Source: Verticillium longisporum
Lineage: Eukaryota > Ascomycota > Sordariomycetes > Glomerellales > Plectosphaerellaceae
Direction: 5' to 3'
Assembly: GCA_019188255.1 (NCBI GenBank)
Contig: JAETXT010000002.1
Coordinates: forward strand, 4,402,001 to 4,466,000
Length of the DNA: 64,000 nucleotides
The position numbers were made by a program, and so were the translations under genes. The notes beneath the pieces were generated by a model. It saw only the letters and a list, made by a program, of their open reading frames with translations. It made no database searches and was not told the origin of the DNA. Below are positions 22,701 through 33,805 of this stretch, in pieces; the first letter of the stretch is position 1; the number at the start of each line of letters is the position of its first letter.

Positions 22701-23822
22701 TCCGGGCCCAGAGGCATTGGGTGTGTGTGTCTCTACAACACCGGTACTAATGTTGAAAAGCCCAAGTTGACGGATGTTTCCGGGTGCCTTGTCTGCTTTA
22801 TCCCTTATCTTGAGCTCAGCCTTTCGGGTAGTTTGATAGTTGTGAAAGAGCCTGGCCTGTTTTGTAGGGTCGAGCAAGGCGTCAGGAAACTTAGGCCGCG
22901 GCTGTACGCTCTTGCCACTAATAAATACATTGCCGGTTGCGGTGCGGCACGTAGTCTTCTCTCCCGCCGACCTCCTGGCTTTCTTCATATCAGGTTCGGG
23001 GTGAGCTGGGTTGGTTTTGTTGGCCGTCCGGCTAGCGGTGGTAAATAGGTTATGTGATGGCATGGAACGCGCGGATGAGGAAGCCTTTCGGGCTGTGCCC
23101 TGATATCCAGTGGTTGTCAGGATTGTTGGCTCCCGGCGGGTCGAGGTCTTTTTTGGAGGTGCAGGGCGTTCTTGATGCGCTGCCTTTTCGGCAGGAGCTT
23201 TGCGTTTGGGCTTCAGATCGCTGTAGGGGCCACCAATATTGGGTTCGGCACGCGGCCTGGGTTGCGGTTCGGACGCGTCTGGCTGCCGTGGCGGCGGGAT
23301 AACATCGTTGAAGTCGTCGTCTCCGTCTACCTCAGCGTCACTCGTGTCGTAGTCCTGCTCCTGTTCGTCGTCGTACAGATTCATCGGCATGCCCTGATGT
23401 TTGCGCTTCAAGTTGCGCTTCCTGTGACGCTCTCGGTGGGCCTCCTGTTTGGCGTCCTTCATAGCGGCGGCTTCGACTAACCATGCTTCGATATCGAATG
23501 GTTCGGCCTCGCCCCGGTCAATCTTGGCTTTCATCTCTGCCCACTCCTGAAGACCGACAGTGGTGATGTTTTTCTCTGGCTCCCAAGTCCATTCATCTTT
23601 ATCGTAACCAGTCCATTGGATCAGATACCACGGGTCACCCTCTTCGTTCGGAGCTTCGGAGAGAACTCTCTCAAAGTTCCACTGCGTATCAGAGTCGGGT
23701 TGGCTGACGATGGTTGAGTTGATGGACTCATTGTCAGAAAGTTCATCGTCGGCCGTTGTAGGTGATGTGGAAGCCGCGTTACTTCCCCTGCCCATCGTCC
23801 CGTTTGCAGCTGCAGTCGGCAT
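19728..23822 (-). CDS. large chromodomain protein
   Basis: One uninterrupted frame of 1364 aa from the ATG at 23822. Residues 48-100 form a chromodomain: WNFERVLSEAPNEEGDPWYL followed by IQWTGYDKDEWTWEPEKN, with the aromatic cage residues that bind methylated lysine. Residues 100-400 are basic and disordered (HRERHRKRNLKRKHQG, Lys/Arg/Ser/Pro-rich). From about residue 540 to the end the protein looks folded, with motifs such as VRQFINTNPLIFDRIF, LSWYSKRIATPMFHVKLVV and GFMKLYSYCVSWFNDSFQ, but I do not recognise a domain there. It is much larger than HP1. Heterochromatin or histone-deacetylase complexes are plausible partners, and Neurospora CDP-2 is one such chromodomain protein, but orthology is not shown. 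The 1.9 kb upstream region is shared with YPT3. Confidence 0.8.
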   Translation of the reverse strand: MPTAAANGTMGRGSNAASTSPTTADDELSDNESINSTIVSQPDSDTQWNFERVLSEAPNEEGDPWYLIQWTGYDKDEWTWEPEKNITTVGLQEWAEMKAKIDRGEAEPFDIEAWLVEAAAMKDAKQEAHRERHRKRNLKRKHQGMPMNLYDDEQEQDYDTSDAEVDGDDDFNDVIPPPRQPDASEPQPRPRAEPNIGGPYSDLKPKRKAPAEKAAHQERPAPPKKTSTRREPTILTTTGYQGTARKASSSARSMPSHNLFTTASRTANKTNPAHPEPDMKKARRSAGEKTTCRTATGNVFISGKSVQPRPKFPDALLDPTKQARLFHNYQTTRKAELKIRDKADKAPGNIRQLGLFNISTGVVETHTPNASGPGKTPVEASPVQERRSSFEATKSSLKKKSYSEAFDNDKPQGERLRKKSRSVHFTGEIPSSEHLKPGLSHNHKDSSLVSEPEASDSNDEELFVGGPSRGLPIRPSNTLATDSTLKKIPLRHALSRSRTQTVRKRIILGPADSQEVDVVFDDVPRTEEPWVRQFINTNPLIFDRIFTAKDFESQCKQSLSAGVLVHGTLRSNDQTTNLESAADYLRSGSFGILYSNADFCAIVYPSQCENWTACFPGAESNTSPGAMMRYTVFKPNLPAAQPLIVTGGVSHKAVPSNRVNIMRTMFGFDYDELLPVRSLREPHRHDFYLAFPPNKDLMLNSVAAWLTEENPDCQLFSTQRTGDWRAFADLERKQSGTIILHEAVTPLIRLFPGIGSLLHDMKNAAYSIWELGEAMQVHPPMPSIDEQSSKPGQIRFTRLFPHGSAVLLTPSFFLTQPLQATRLLSWYSKRIATPMFHVKLVVSESIVDFLQDLAHEKTSQRETLFSRQPRHSSLEALESQAKQQGITQEDCAARREALSIVLDLIGSAKGQLMDEVQEPFIYVNDCIDANDEQSLGNWFGYWSLTKLDSYRKFHILGSHENDYSRSSRDIRIPRYAARTTGDPDLALAQARETQVAALVPPPAQDDSGARSQILGRAGGEDFAQYLSSYQFAHVRGFMKLYSYCVSWFNDSFQMADHFGDTTCRFETYRNWFSFTYPFAKQKGYNTYVAFFYTIEGPWDPAAYPKDRLPERHPWIGIWRVVNPHQQPCRATELLIWDIAAPQRVTSDRSVHAGSLLPAQKALVDFVEKNSVEKNPSMAFQQVWLGGFEPPRLERTTVLDKTLEMLEIMLSGAKQWLPAPEHVLPVRGWRKVNMQHEAPATGLVERQAKIEDDSPEKIVFHAPRGNGLQGGIGRSKCGNVLFQEVSKFRLTDKTRKYMPYRFPPTMEWYTRQKAEGRHYEHINVDSWEGMFASMRITSVGGKPTHHRETYEAESTSTSAQTTPSH

Positions 23823-24833
23823 TTTCGCTGATGGTTATCAAAGCCCCGCGAAGTCTTTCCCTGGTTCACCTCAACGAGGAGAAACGAGACAGAAGTCTGG
23901 TCCTCAGAACAATGTAGCCGCCAGGTGACAAGACTTCGACTGCAGACAGCCATATATAACGTTCATCACTGGTGCGCTTCCTAGAAGGAAGGTGTCAGTT
24001 GAGAGCGCAGGGTGGTGATTTGTCCGGGGTGCTGGAGGAGCGATTGTTGATGGAAGTTCGGGCACAGAAAGGCCTGAAGAGTGCCGTCTGCGGGGGGTGG
24101 ATTTGATCGTAAAACGATGGTTTGACTCCAGTGGAGGCAGGAGCAGCTGGTGACACTCAACGTTGGATAAGCGGTGGCATCTGTCCTGAAAATGCTGCGC
24201 CTCTGGTAGCTGTCAGGGACGGAGAAATCTGACGGCAACGTGCGCTTGTTGCCGACGCGAAGATTGGTAAAGCTCAGTTCCGCCTTGCGAATGACTGAAC
24301 CCACTCGGGGGGGTTGGATGGGCCCGATGACACGAGAGTCAAAGGCAACTGCTGATTGCAGCTACGCTCGTCAAAGCTTCGACTCGGAGAGGAAGGGGGC
24401 TGTGGTGGCAGCTGGCAGGACCTCTGTAGGTAAGAAGACATCTAGAGAGCTTGGTTCTCAGCTCATAGGCAACAATCCTCAGGTTTCGCACGGGCAGGGG
24501 TAGAGATGATTGACATGTCACGTTGGTGGGCAGACAGGTAGTTGTGACCAACGACCAGTTAACCCGCCTCGAAACGCCAATTGCCGCGTCAGGGCGCGCA
24601 AGAGCGCTTATCGTCCCAAGATGCCACAAGATCACAGACATGTCTGGTGTCTGTTAAGGACAAGACTGTTAAGTAGGTATATCAAGTAATGTTGTGTTAA
24701 CTCACTCTCATGCTTCATCTCTCTTCGCCATGGTAATGGGGTAGTAATCGTCAATAACCAATGATCAGGACCATCATGTCTACTGCACTGGACCCTGCGT
24801 CTACCAATCATACCAAAAACGCCTTTGTACCAC

Positions 24834-24853
24834 CCACCTACCTACCTACCTGC
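24834..24853. repeat. TACC tetranucleotide repeat
   Basis: About four ACCT units ending in CCTGCCT, in the divergent promoter between the chromodomain gene and YPT3. Confidence 0.7.
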
Positions 24854-25198
24854 CTCACCTTATGCTACCTTACATTAGCGAACTGGTGAGTTGCCGCTAA
24901 AGAACGACAATCACGTGGCCAGGCAAGGCCGGTCGAGACATTCCGTCTCAGTGAAACACGTCCGAATGGCGAAACTGGCTTCCATTCCCGTCCCTGCCGG
25001 AGCCTTTCGGTGGTATGTGCGTTGCCCGCATGTTTGTCGGGAGGGAACCTCAAAAAAGAAATGGCGATCACCCAGCAGTGTCTGATGAAGTGGCTGAGTG
25101 CCAGACAATGTCGTCGTCGAAGCAAACAATAGAATGCATCCTGCGGATCCCGATTGTTGCCTAAACGGTCGCCGCTAGAGAGGAAGACGAGGTCCCCT

Positions 25199-25235
25199 AG
25201 GTACATACCTACTACTAGGTACCTACCTACCTACA
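25199..25235. repeat. degenerate TACC/TAGG repeat cluster
   Basis: TAGGTACATACCTACTACTA followed by GGTACCTACCTACCTAC. The block includes inverted copies of the motif and so could form a small hairpin. Confidence 0.65.
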
Positions 25236-25705
25236 AACGCCGAGGGATGGGTAGGTAAGTCCCTGGGCAGGTGGTAAGGTAGGGGTCACAGCGCCGTGTG
25301 GATGCAATGCAGCCCAAAGGCTCCAGTGTTACTTCCATTCCAACACTTCGCTTGCCCGTCACATGTGTACCGCTCCAGGCCCTGCGTTGCTGGTTTACAG
25401 GCGCTACCTTGGACGTTTTAGCGCACCAGCCCCGCTAGTGGCCAATCCCGAATCTTGTGGGCGCCCCGTCCAAGCACTTCCCTGCGGCGCCTGGATCCGT
25501 TCTCTTGCGCTGCACTCGACCTGGAAACTCACCCACCCGCCTTTATCTCTCCCGCCTCGAGCCAGTAGAACCACTTGGCTTCGGCCTCCATACCTCGCAA
25601 TTCAACCCCAACCCTTTTACCCTGCGCACCCCTTCGCCTTCGCCTGCAATCCATCCATCGACAACCTCTCTCACAACATCGCGCCGCCAGCTTCTATCGC
25701 CCAAC

Positions 25706-26795
<1,090 letters not shown>

Positions 26796-27820
26796 AGAGG
26801 CCGTCACATGTTGTTGCTTGCGAGCTTTCTCAAGGTCCTTGGGCTGGCACGGGTTCGTTACGATATCATAGCGTCTCACACATATGTCCCGGAATAGTAC
26901 GTCACTTGGCTGGGTGAACGGGTGGCCTGCATCGAGGAATGACCAGGAATGCACGAGTCTTCTTTCATGATTTTACTGAGGGGGCGGAGTATAGTCTTGA
27001 CCTTTCCTTTTGTTGTTATTGTTGTCCTCTTCCTCCCTTTCCCCCTCGGACCGCGTGGGCTTTTAGGGATCTGATGCTTTCAACGATCGTTCAGGCATGC
27101 CTACGTACCTACTTAAACGAAGATGGTTTAATGTGTCAATGTGCGCTTCTTCCGCTGCGGCCTGGATCTGGTTTGTCTTTCATCATGTAGGAACTCCGAC
27201 CAGGCAAGAGAAGCATAATTAAGGTAGGGTAGCATCAGAGAGGCTGGCATGAGATGACGACACCTCTTCACGACGCCCTGGACACCCCTGTGGAAGTTAA
27301 CCATGGTGCCCATGTAGGTATGATGAATTGGGCTGGATGTCACTCATCGCAAACAGTATACCAGCACCGAGAATTGGATGTCAAGTTCCACAGCGCACAA
27401 GGTTGTCTGCATCTCGAGATTTACGACACTGCGCTGAGGGCCCTCGTGACATATCTCTGCTGCGCCAGCCGAGGCGTCATCGACCACACCACAGTCCAGA
27501 GCCCCTCAAACTCTCTTCCCCCCCTCAAAGCAATAGACAGGCACTCTCAAACAAGGGATTTGGTGTCGCGGACAGGTCTAGTCTAGATTGGGTCTAGCCC
27601 ACTCACTGTCAGCCCCACTACATCAGTTCCTCCTTATCGGGCGATAACAGCGGCCCCGTCTAATTTTTTTGGACCGACGAACTTCGCATTGGAGAAAAGC
27701 TAAGGCTGGTTTATGGCCGACGACGACAGTTAGATTGAACAAGACACTCCGTCGCCTACGACCCACGATATCGCCGAACAAAACCACCCTTCAAATCATT
27801 CCTTCGACCAATTGCCCCCG
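26796..27820. other. intergenic region YPT3 / BRX1
   Basis: One kilobase with no recognised gene. The part after the YPT3 stop is T-rich (27000-27030), as in fungal 3' ends. The last 250 nt should hold the BRX1 promoter. Confidence 0.5.
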
Positions 27821-29131
27821 ATGGCGTCGGTCTACAAGTCCCTCAACAAGAGCAGCGCCTCCAAGGTCGAGGCGCCCGCCAACGGTGTCCGCAAGAACAA
27901 GCAGAGGGTTCTCATCCTGTCGACGCGCGGCGTCACATACAGGTCAGTCTCGGCGCCCCTGGTCCTCTCAGGATCCCGAACACCAGGGCCATGGTAAATA
28001 CTAATACTCTGCCCCCCGACAGGCACCGCCACCTTCTCAACGATCTCGCCAGCCTCATGCCCCACGGCCGCAAGGATGCCAAGTTCGACTCCAAGACGAG
28101 GCTCTACGAGCTGAACGAGCTCTGCGAGATGTACAACTGCAACAACATCATCTTCGGCGAGGCGCGCAAGGGCAAGGATCTCTACCTGCACTTTGCCAAG
28201 CCCCCCAACGGTCCCACCATCAAGTTCCACGTCCAGAACAGTACGTCCTGCCTGCCTTGCCTGGCCCCCCCTCCTTCGTTCAGTCGCGCGTCGCATCGTT
28301 GTCATGAGCGCCCGGCCGAACAAACATATCCAGAACCAAAAAAAGAAGCTAACACATGGTTCTTCCTTCGCATTCACAGTGCACACCATGGAGGAGCTCC
28401 ACTTCACGGGCAACTGCCTCAAGGGCTCTCGCCCGCTGCTCTCCTTCGACGCTGCCTTTGAGTCAGAGCCCCACCTCCAGGTCATCAAGCAAATGTTCAC
28501 GCAGACCTTTGGCGTGCCCCAGGGCGCGCGCAAGGCGAAGCCCTTCATCGACCACGTCATGGGCTTCAGCATCGTCGACGGCAAGATCTGGATACGCAAC
28601 TACGAGATCAAGGAGGTCGAGGCCACGGAGGAGAAGGAGAGCGAGGAGCTCGACGAGGCAACAAAGAGCAGCAAGAAGGCCGCGGGCAAGGCGCGCGGGC
28701 TCAAGGATACGGATGTCTCCCTCCTCGAGATCGGTCCCAGGGCTGTCCTGACTCCCATCCTCAGTAGGTCCTTTTCTTTTCTTGTTCTGCAGCACTGGCT
28801 CTGGGGATTGTCCTTGCCGCATTGCACGCACGCGGTTCGCAATGCGATGGAGACAAGCTGATGAAACCCACTTGCGTGACAAGAGACTGGCTAACGCATG
28901 AGAACAGTTCTGGAAGGATCCTTCGGTGGTCCCGTCATCTACGAGAACAAGCAGTTTGTCAGCCCCAACCAGGTGCGCGCCGAGCTGAGGCAGAAGGCGG
29001 CCAAGAGGCACAGCGCGCGGGCGGAACAGACTTCGGAGAGGTTGAACAAGAAGGGCGATCTCGGCCTGCGGACGAACGGCGGACGGAAGCAGCCAACCGA
29101 CGCCCTGGACCACAAGATGCTTTTCGCGTAA
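27821..29131 (+). CDS. BRX1: ribosome biogenesis protein Brx1 (Brix domain)
   Basis: Four exons: 27821-27942, 28023-28240, 28380-28763 and 28908-29131. They sum to 948 nt (315 aa). The start is MASVYKSLNKSSASKVE. The Brix domain opens with KQRVLILSTRGVTYRHRHLL, continues DLASLMPHGRKDAKFDSK, FHVQNMHTMEELHFTGNCLK and GSRPLLSFD, and closes with PVIYENKQFVSPNQVRAELR. These are near-invariant Brx1 motifs. Brx1 works with Ebp2 in nucleolar assembly of pre-60S subunits and contacts 25S rRNA. The acidic and Lys/Ala-rich insertion (EEKESEELDEATKSSKKAAG) is a variable segment. The splice sites (GTCAGT, GTACGT, GTAGGT; all AG) restore the frame at each junction. Confidence 0.95.
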
Positions 29132-29608
29132 CGGGTGTAGGGTAATGATTATAGAAAGGAAGATACCAAGTGACAAACTGATTGAGGTACGGTTATCGTG
29201 ATGGTGAGCGTGTAGTCAACGACGAGTGTGAAGCCATGTGGCAGCGATCCTCCTGTCTGAATTGGGGTTCGCTGCAGTCATCTGCAGGTGCGGCGGTTGC
29301 GGTTCGGCAATTGCTCGTCCCTTGCTTGTTTAATGCGCGGCACGCAAGGTCACTTTGACGCAATGGCTCGCATATCACAGTCGTCTGATTTAGCATGGAC
29401 AGGTTTCCCTGGGGATTCACATCGACACATCCATTTATTAATTGACATGCCAGGCTTAAAAGTCATACTGACAGGCTGCCGATGTGCGAATGATGACTAT
29501 CTATCCCTCTTTCTCAATCCGTCGCCCCGTCCTCCTGTCACAACTACCAACGGCATCTGCACAATCGTTGCGCCCTGAGCATGCCCAGGCATACACGGTG
29601 ACGCACGT
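29132..29608. other. convergent 3' region
   Basis: About 480 nt between the BRX1 stop and the stop of the minus-strand F-box gene. No gene is visible. Confidence 0.5.
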
Positions 29609-30943
29609 TCAAATGCGCACAGCAGGCAGATGACCACGCTCAGTCAAAGCACGACCATCATCGCCAGGCGGTGACCAGTCGTTGCGGGAACGTCGCATAA
29701 CACCCGGCGCAGGAATGGAGGCATCGGCACTGCCGTCGCCACTGAACTTGGTGTTGACTTGTCGCGGGTCCCCAACGATGCTCCCAAGGTCCTCAAGCTG
29801 CTCAATGCCATCCAGCCACCGCCGTTCATTAACCGCAGAGCGAATGGCAGCTTGCAGAGACTCCTGGTCGTGAACAAAGGTCGGATGACGCAGATTGACA
29901 TCGTTGACGAGTCTCTTGCGAGGGTAACTGTAGAGGTTGTCGAAGTAGAACATCAGTTCCCCCGGGTCGAGCTTGGCATATGTGTCGACGATACGTTCAC
30001 AGATGCTGCGCTCAATCATTTGTTCCAGGGGCGTAGAGTCCTCGGTCTGTCGCAAGAAATTAGCCGCGCCCATGACAATTGGGCCAAATGGGCAACTCAC
30101 CTCAACCATGTTCTGCTCCAGGTTGGGGTAGATGTAATGGCGGATCATATTCTTGACCGAGACAAAGAGTGCCCTCAGCTCCATGAGATCACTGGTGGAA
30201 TACATTCGCATTTGGCTGGTCCGGATGTCATGGACGAAAGGTTCCGGCTCGCCGCCTCGGGGCCGTGTGCCATCACCGTGGAAGTATCGCGCATGCAGCC
30301 ACCAGCGGTAGAGTGCCCGGCGGAGCTTCTCTCTTTCCCGGTCCCGCAGGATTCGACAGCTTTCCGGTTCGGCAAGCCAGTGCAAACGAGGGTACAATTC
30401 CTCCCATTTACGCACGACAGAGCAGTACTTGAGCAGAGGTCGCAGGTCCCTTTGCGTGAGCACGGCGGTGCGAGGGGAGGGCAGCACGACTGCGGTGGTG
30501 GGCCTGTCGGCTCCAAGAACACTGACGAGATCTTTCGTAGCTTTGGCATTCATCGACATGCCACCACGCGACAGAGTGAGGCCAACAGAGTCGCCGGGGT
30601 ATCGTCTGTACACGATCTTGCGGGGCTGGAAAGTCCCGCCATGGTCATTGAAGTCGTCATCAGAGGCTGTGTAGACCTGCAGGAGCTCATGAAATGGGCT
30701 GAAGTCCCGCTGGAGGATCGGCAGCAAGACCTGGGCTTGGTTGCGGTGCAGAAGCCCGTAGAACAAGGTGTTGGTCTGTGCCAAGAGAAAGACGCTCTCG
30801 ACATCGAGATGATGGTAAATGTCAAACAGAATCTCCACCGGAAGGCCTTCAAGGCCGTCCAAAATCCCGGACACCTTCGGTGTGGACTTCTTGTCATGAG
30901 TGGGGATGGAGGTCCCCACTCGGGAAGAGTACGTTGCAGCCAT
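29609..30943 (-). CDS. F-box domain protein
   Basis: A single exon of 444 aa from the first ATG (30943, MAATYSSRVGTSIPTHDKK); codons farther upstream use a TTG. Residues 28-65 form the F-box (LEGLPVEILFDIYHHLDVES, then VFLLAQTNTLFYGLLHR), preceded by a short polar leader. The F-box should bind Skp1 in an SCF ubiquitin ligase. The remainder is a helical region with PRLHWLAEPESCRILRDRER, a basic segment RRALYRWWLHARYFHGDG and a tail rich in Asp and Pro. No WD40 or LRR repeats are visible, so the substrate domain is unknown. This type of F-box protein with a YRWWLHARYFHG-like segment recurs in filamentous ascomycetes (recalled). It is unrelated in its C-terminal part to the pseudogene at 13336. 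Confidence 0.75.
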   Translation of the reverse strand: MAATYSSRVGTSIPTHDKKSTPKVSGILDGLEGLPVEILFDIYHHLDVESVFLLAQTNTLFYGLLHRNQAQVLLPILQRDFSPFHELLQVYTASDDDFNDHGGTFQPRKIVYRRYPGDSVGLTLSRGGMSMNAKATKDLVSVLGADRPTTAVVLPSPRTAVLTQRDLRPLLKYCSVVRKWEELYPRLHWLAEPESCRILRDREREKLRRALYRWWLHARYFHGDGTRPRGGEPEPFVHDIRTSQMRMYSTSDLMELRALFVSVKNMIRHYIYPNLEQNMVEVSCPFGPIVMGAANFLRQTEDSTPLEQMIERSICERIVDTYAKLDPGELMFYFDNLYSYPRKRLVNDVNLRHPTFVHDQESLQAAIRSAVNERRWLDGIEQLEDLGSIVGDPRQVNTKFSGDGSADASIPAPGVMRRSRNDWSPPGDDGRALTERGHLPAVRI

Positions 30944-31987
30944 CTTTCTACAGGACGCGGAAATCTGGCGAGCAATTGTTATGAGTATTCTTGGTGCTGG
31001 CGGTGAATACTGTGATGTTTTCCAACGCTTCAAAAAGGATCATGCAGGCAGGTTGTATGTTTCTATCTGTGCCCATAGGTTAATCATGGAAAGGCACCCA
31101 GATCGTCGTGAGCAAACTCACATTCTCGATCAGGACTCAGTCTTCTCTATACCACTCTATGCTTCTTCAGGCTTCAGGTGGTCACCCTTGGCTTCAATGG
31201 CTCGTCCTCAACAAGGTACTCGAGCAGCAAAGCTTCGTTATCGTCCGATTATCGGGCGGCGTCTTGCCGTTTGTGACTCTAAGCCAGCCGCGAAAGACAA
31301 GATCTAAAGATCAAAGGAGAGTCGGCGCTCTCAAGGTGTCCCTCGTTGATGTTGCAATCAAGAAGGAACGATGGACGTATTGGCCCACTGTTCAATCACC
31401 CCAGACTGGGGCTATCAAAAAGGCTGGCAACGCCGGAGGGTGTCATTTGTTGTTGGGCGCGCTGCTGAGGCGCGGGCACAGAAGGATTGTGACCTTTCTG
31501 GAGAGCCATGGTTGCCTACAGGATGAAGCGACGAAGGGCGTCTCAAGGATGCAAAAGAGGCACAGTAGTTGACTCAGAAGGTGAAGTTGGCTTCAGGGAG
31601 ACGCGTAGTACGACGCGAGATGAGGTGACTCTCAGCCTCGGGCCCGTGCTTGCTGAGGTAATGATGTCATCGGGTGCGGACTTACTATAGCCGACTGCTC
31701 AGAGTAATCAGCCTTGTCGACCTGTCACGTAGGCCATCATCAACCCTCTGCAAAGAGTCGTCAGATGCATAGCGTTGAATGAGATATTCGTATCGATCTC
31801 GTAGCGTCTGGTTCTGTTGATCTTGCCGTGTTCCCAATTCAAGGACTTAATTGAACACTCAGGAAGCGCTTCCTTCTATTACCCTGTCTGTCTCCGAGCC
31901 AAAGATTTGGACCATCCCTACTGAGCATCTCCCACCCAACGCTTACCACAATCAAAACTTATGTCAAAAGTCTTTGAGGCAAAAGAT
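30944..31987. other. intergenic region upstream of the F-box gene
   Basis: About 1 kb with no convincing gene. A 154-codon plus-strand frame at 31108-31572 has no recognisable motif. The region should hold the F-box gene promoter and the tRNA-Asp terminator TTTT (minus strand, 31984-31981). Confidence 0.45.
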
Positions 31988-32086
31988 CTTCCGATCGGGG
32001 AATTGAACCCCGGTCCCCGGCGAATGTCATAGGACAGATGTCCTTGAAATGACAAGCCGATATCCTAACCACTAGACTAATCGGAA
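31988..32086 (-). tRNA. tRNA-Asp (GTC) with a 27-nt intron
   Basis: On the minus strand the acceptor arms TTCCGAT and ATCGGAA pair over all seven positions, followed by G73, the usual Asp discriminator. The D stem GTCT/GGAT, the anticodon stem TCGGC/GCCGG and the T arm CGGGG-TTCAATT-CCCCG all form. The anticodon loop reads TT-GTC-A-C, with the intron (32049-32023) between A37 and C38, the canonical site. The intron holds a GGAC/GTCC hairpin and a TGAC that can pair with the anticodon, as in a bulge-helix-bulge precursor. A TTTT run follows the 3' end. Confidence 0.9.
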
Positions 32087-32771
32087 TGAATTGATGGTTT
32101 GGGTCTTTTTGGGTGTAATACAGAATCTCAATGGAGCAGTTGTGGGGGGAGGGCAAGTTCTTCGATTCCACTTCACGATGGTGGGGCGGGGAGGGCCATT
32201 TCGGGGTCGATACGGTGAGCCGAGGATCGACGGACCCCGATGCGTGCAGTAGAGGATCAAAGTCAAATGTGGCGCGGCCAGCACATGTGTTAATGATATT
32301 GAGGGAAAAGAGTGACCATTTTGGGCGATCGGAAAATGGAACCCGCAAGACGACGATGAGGAGTAAGCTTCGCTTCGCTGTTTAAGAAAGAAGCTTGGAG
32401 TAGGTACCTAGGTAGTTGAGCAATTGACATTCAGAATGGGGACTGTGGGGACAACAAAGTACATAGGTAGCCGGTTTACTGGTAGTGTCTAGCTGGTAAA
32501 CAACTGCTGTGCAACCATCAAACTGCATGTGCTGTAATGCAGAGGGAGGGAAGCTATTTGGTAGGTCAACACGTGAGGATGGCACCCGGCGAACTGAGTC
32601 ACATCGTCGGAAGTCCGGACGCAAGACGGGTATATGCGAGCAAGAAGCTACGACTCGATGTCGCAATCATGCATGCCTATTAAGAGGGGAAACTCGAGTA
32701 TAAAATGGCAGGCTGGACGCTTGCCGATGAGATTGAGTCAACTCACCCTGCAACATTTAGGGACTGCTGAA
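32087..32771. other. upstream region of the SDR gene
   Basis: About 680 nt without a gene. It holds a TATAAAA at 32699-32705, one CACGTG near 32570 and a short TACC/TAGG block near 32400. Confidence 0.5.
32699..32705 (+). promoter_or_regulatory. TATA box of the SDR gene
   Basis: TATAAAA, 67 nt upstream of the ATG. An ATG that overlaps its last base (32705) opens a 21-codon frame ending one base before the start. A transcript beginning the usual 30 nt or more downstream of the box would not include it. Confidence 0.45.
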
Positions 32772-33805
32772 ATGACGAACAACGCACCAATTGACGTGAC
32801 CGATCTGTTCGGTGTGAAGGATCTTGTCGCAGTCGTGACTGGTGGGGGAAGTGGTACAGTGCTTCTAGGCATGCCATATCGTATCACCACTGACGAGAAC
32901 CGCAGGTATTGGTCTCATGATCGCTCAAGCCTTGGAAGCAAACGGGGCTTTCGTTTACATTCTTGGCCGGCGCAAGGAGACGCTCGATAAGGCTGCGAGC
33001 ACTTCTGTGAGTCTGGTCTTATCTGCTGTTGCATGCCGCAGGTCAAGACCTCTCTGTACTGATAGGACGTCAAGAGACACGGCAACATCAAGCCGATTCA
33101 GGCAGACGTGACCAACAAGAAGGATCTTGAGCGAGCCGTGGAGGAGCTTACAGCAGCTCACGGGTTTGTCAACATAGTCATCGCCAACTCAGGCATCACC
33201 GGCCCCGGGCTCGAGGGACTGCCGGCGAATCCAAGCCTATCACAGTTCAGAGAGAAACTCTGGAGCACCAGCTCAGACGAGTTCACCAACACGTTCGCTG
33301 TGAACAACACGGGCGTTTTCAACACGGTGGCGGCCTTCCTCGAGCTCCTGGATGCTGGCAATAAGCGCGGCAATGTGCAGCAGAGAAGTCAAGTCATCGC
33401 GACAGCCAGCGTTGCGTCCTTTAACCGACAGCCGTTGGCAGGATATGCGTATAGCAGTTCCAAGGCCGGGGTGGTGCATCTGATGAAGGCGTTTTCGACA
33501 GCGTTGGTTCCTTATGATATTCGCTCGAATATCATTGCGCCAGGATGTAAGTGGCGTGGAAGTCCGCGCACAAGTAACACGCTGACCTCAGAACAGTTTA
33601 CCCCAGTGAAATGACCGAGGCCTTGTTCGCAAAGCAAGGCGATAAAGCATGGCCCAAGAGTGTGATTCCAGAGGAAAGACCTGGCGACGTACAGGACATG
33701 GCGGGTGCGGTGCTTTTCCTGGTGAGCCGCGCTGGAGGCTACATCAACGGTAACGTCCTCCTCACGGATGGCGGCCGGGTTGCAGTGGTTCCATCATCGT
33801 ACTGA
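32772..33805 (+). CDS. short-chain dehydrogenase/reductase
   Basis: Four exons: 32772-32853, 32906-33006, 33066-33546 and 33597-33805. They sum to 873 nt (290 aa). The Rossmann motif TGGGSGIG lies at residues 23-30, split by intron 1. FVYILGRRKETL then gives the Arg-Arg context of NADP-preferring classical SDRs. DVTNKKDL marks the adenine pocket, IANSGITGPG replaces NNAG, and the catalytic Ser strand (VIATASVASFN) is followed by YAYSSSKAGVVHL with the catalytic Tyr and Lys. The end NGNVLLTDGGRV is typical. All splice junctions restore the frame, and the third acceptor (CAG at 33594-33596) gives the expected IAPGFYPSEMTE. It probably reduces or oxidises a small alcohol or ketone in the cytosol; the substrate is not predictable. 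Confidence 0.9.

Larger units (their letters stand above)
23823..25705. other. divergent promoter region chromodomain gene / YPT3
   Basis: About 1.9 kb without a credible gene. It contains TACC-type repeats at 24834-24853 and 25199-25235, a CACGTG near 24912, and a CT-rich leader just before the YPT3 ATG. Confidence 0.5.

Noticed and set aside
29759..31006. 415-codon plus-strand frame
   Set aside because: It is antisense to the F-box gene, whose frame carries recognisable motifs. The plus frame has none.
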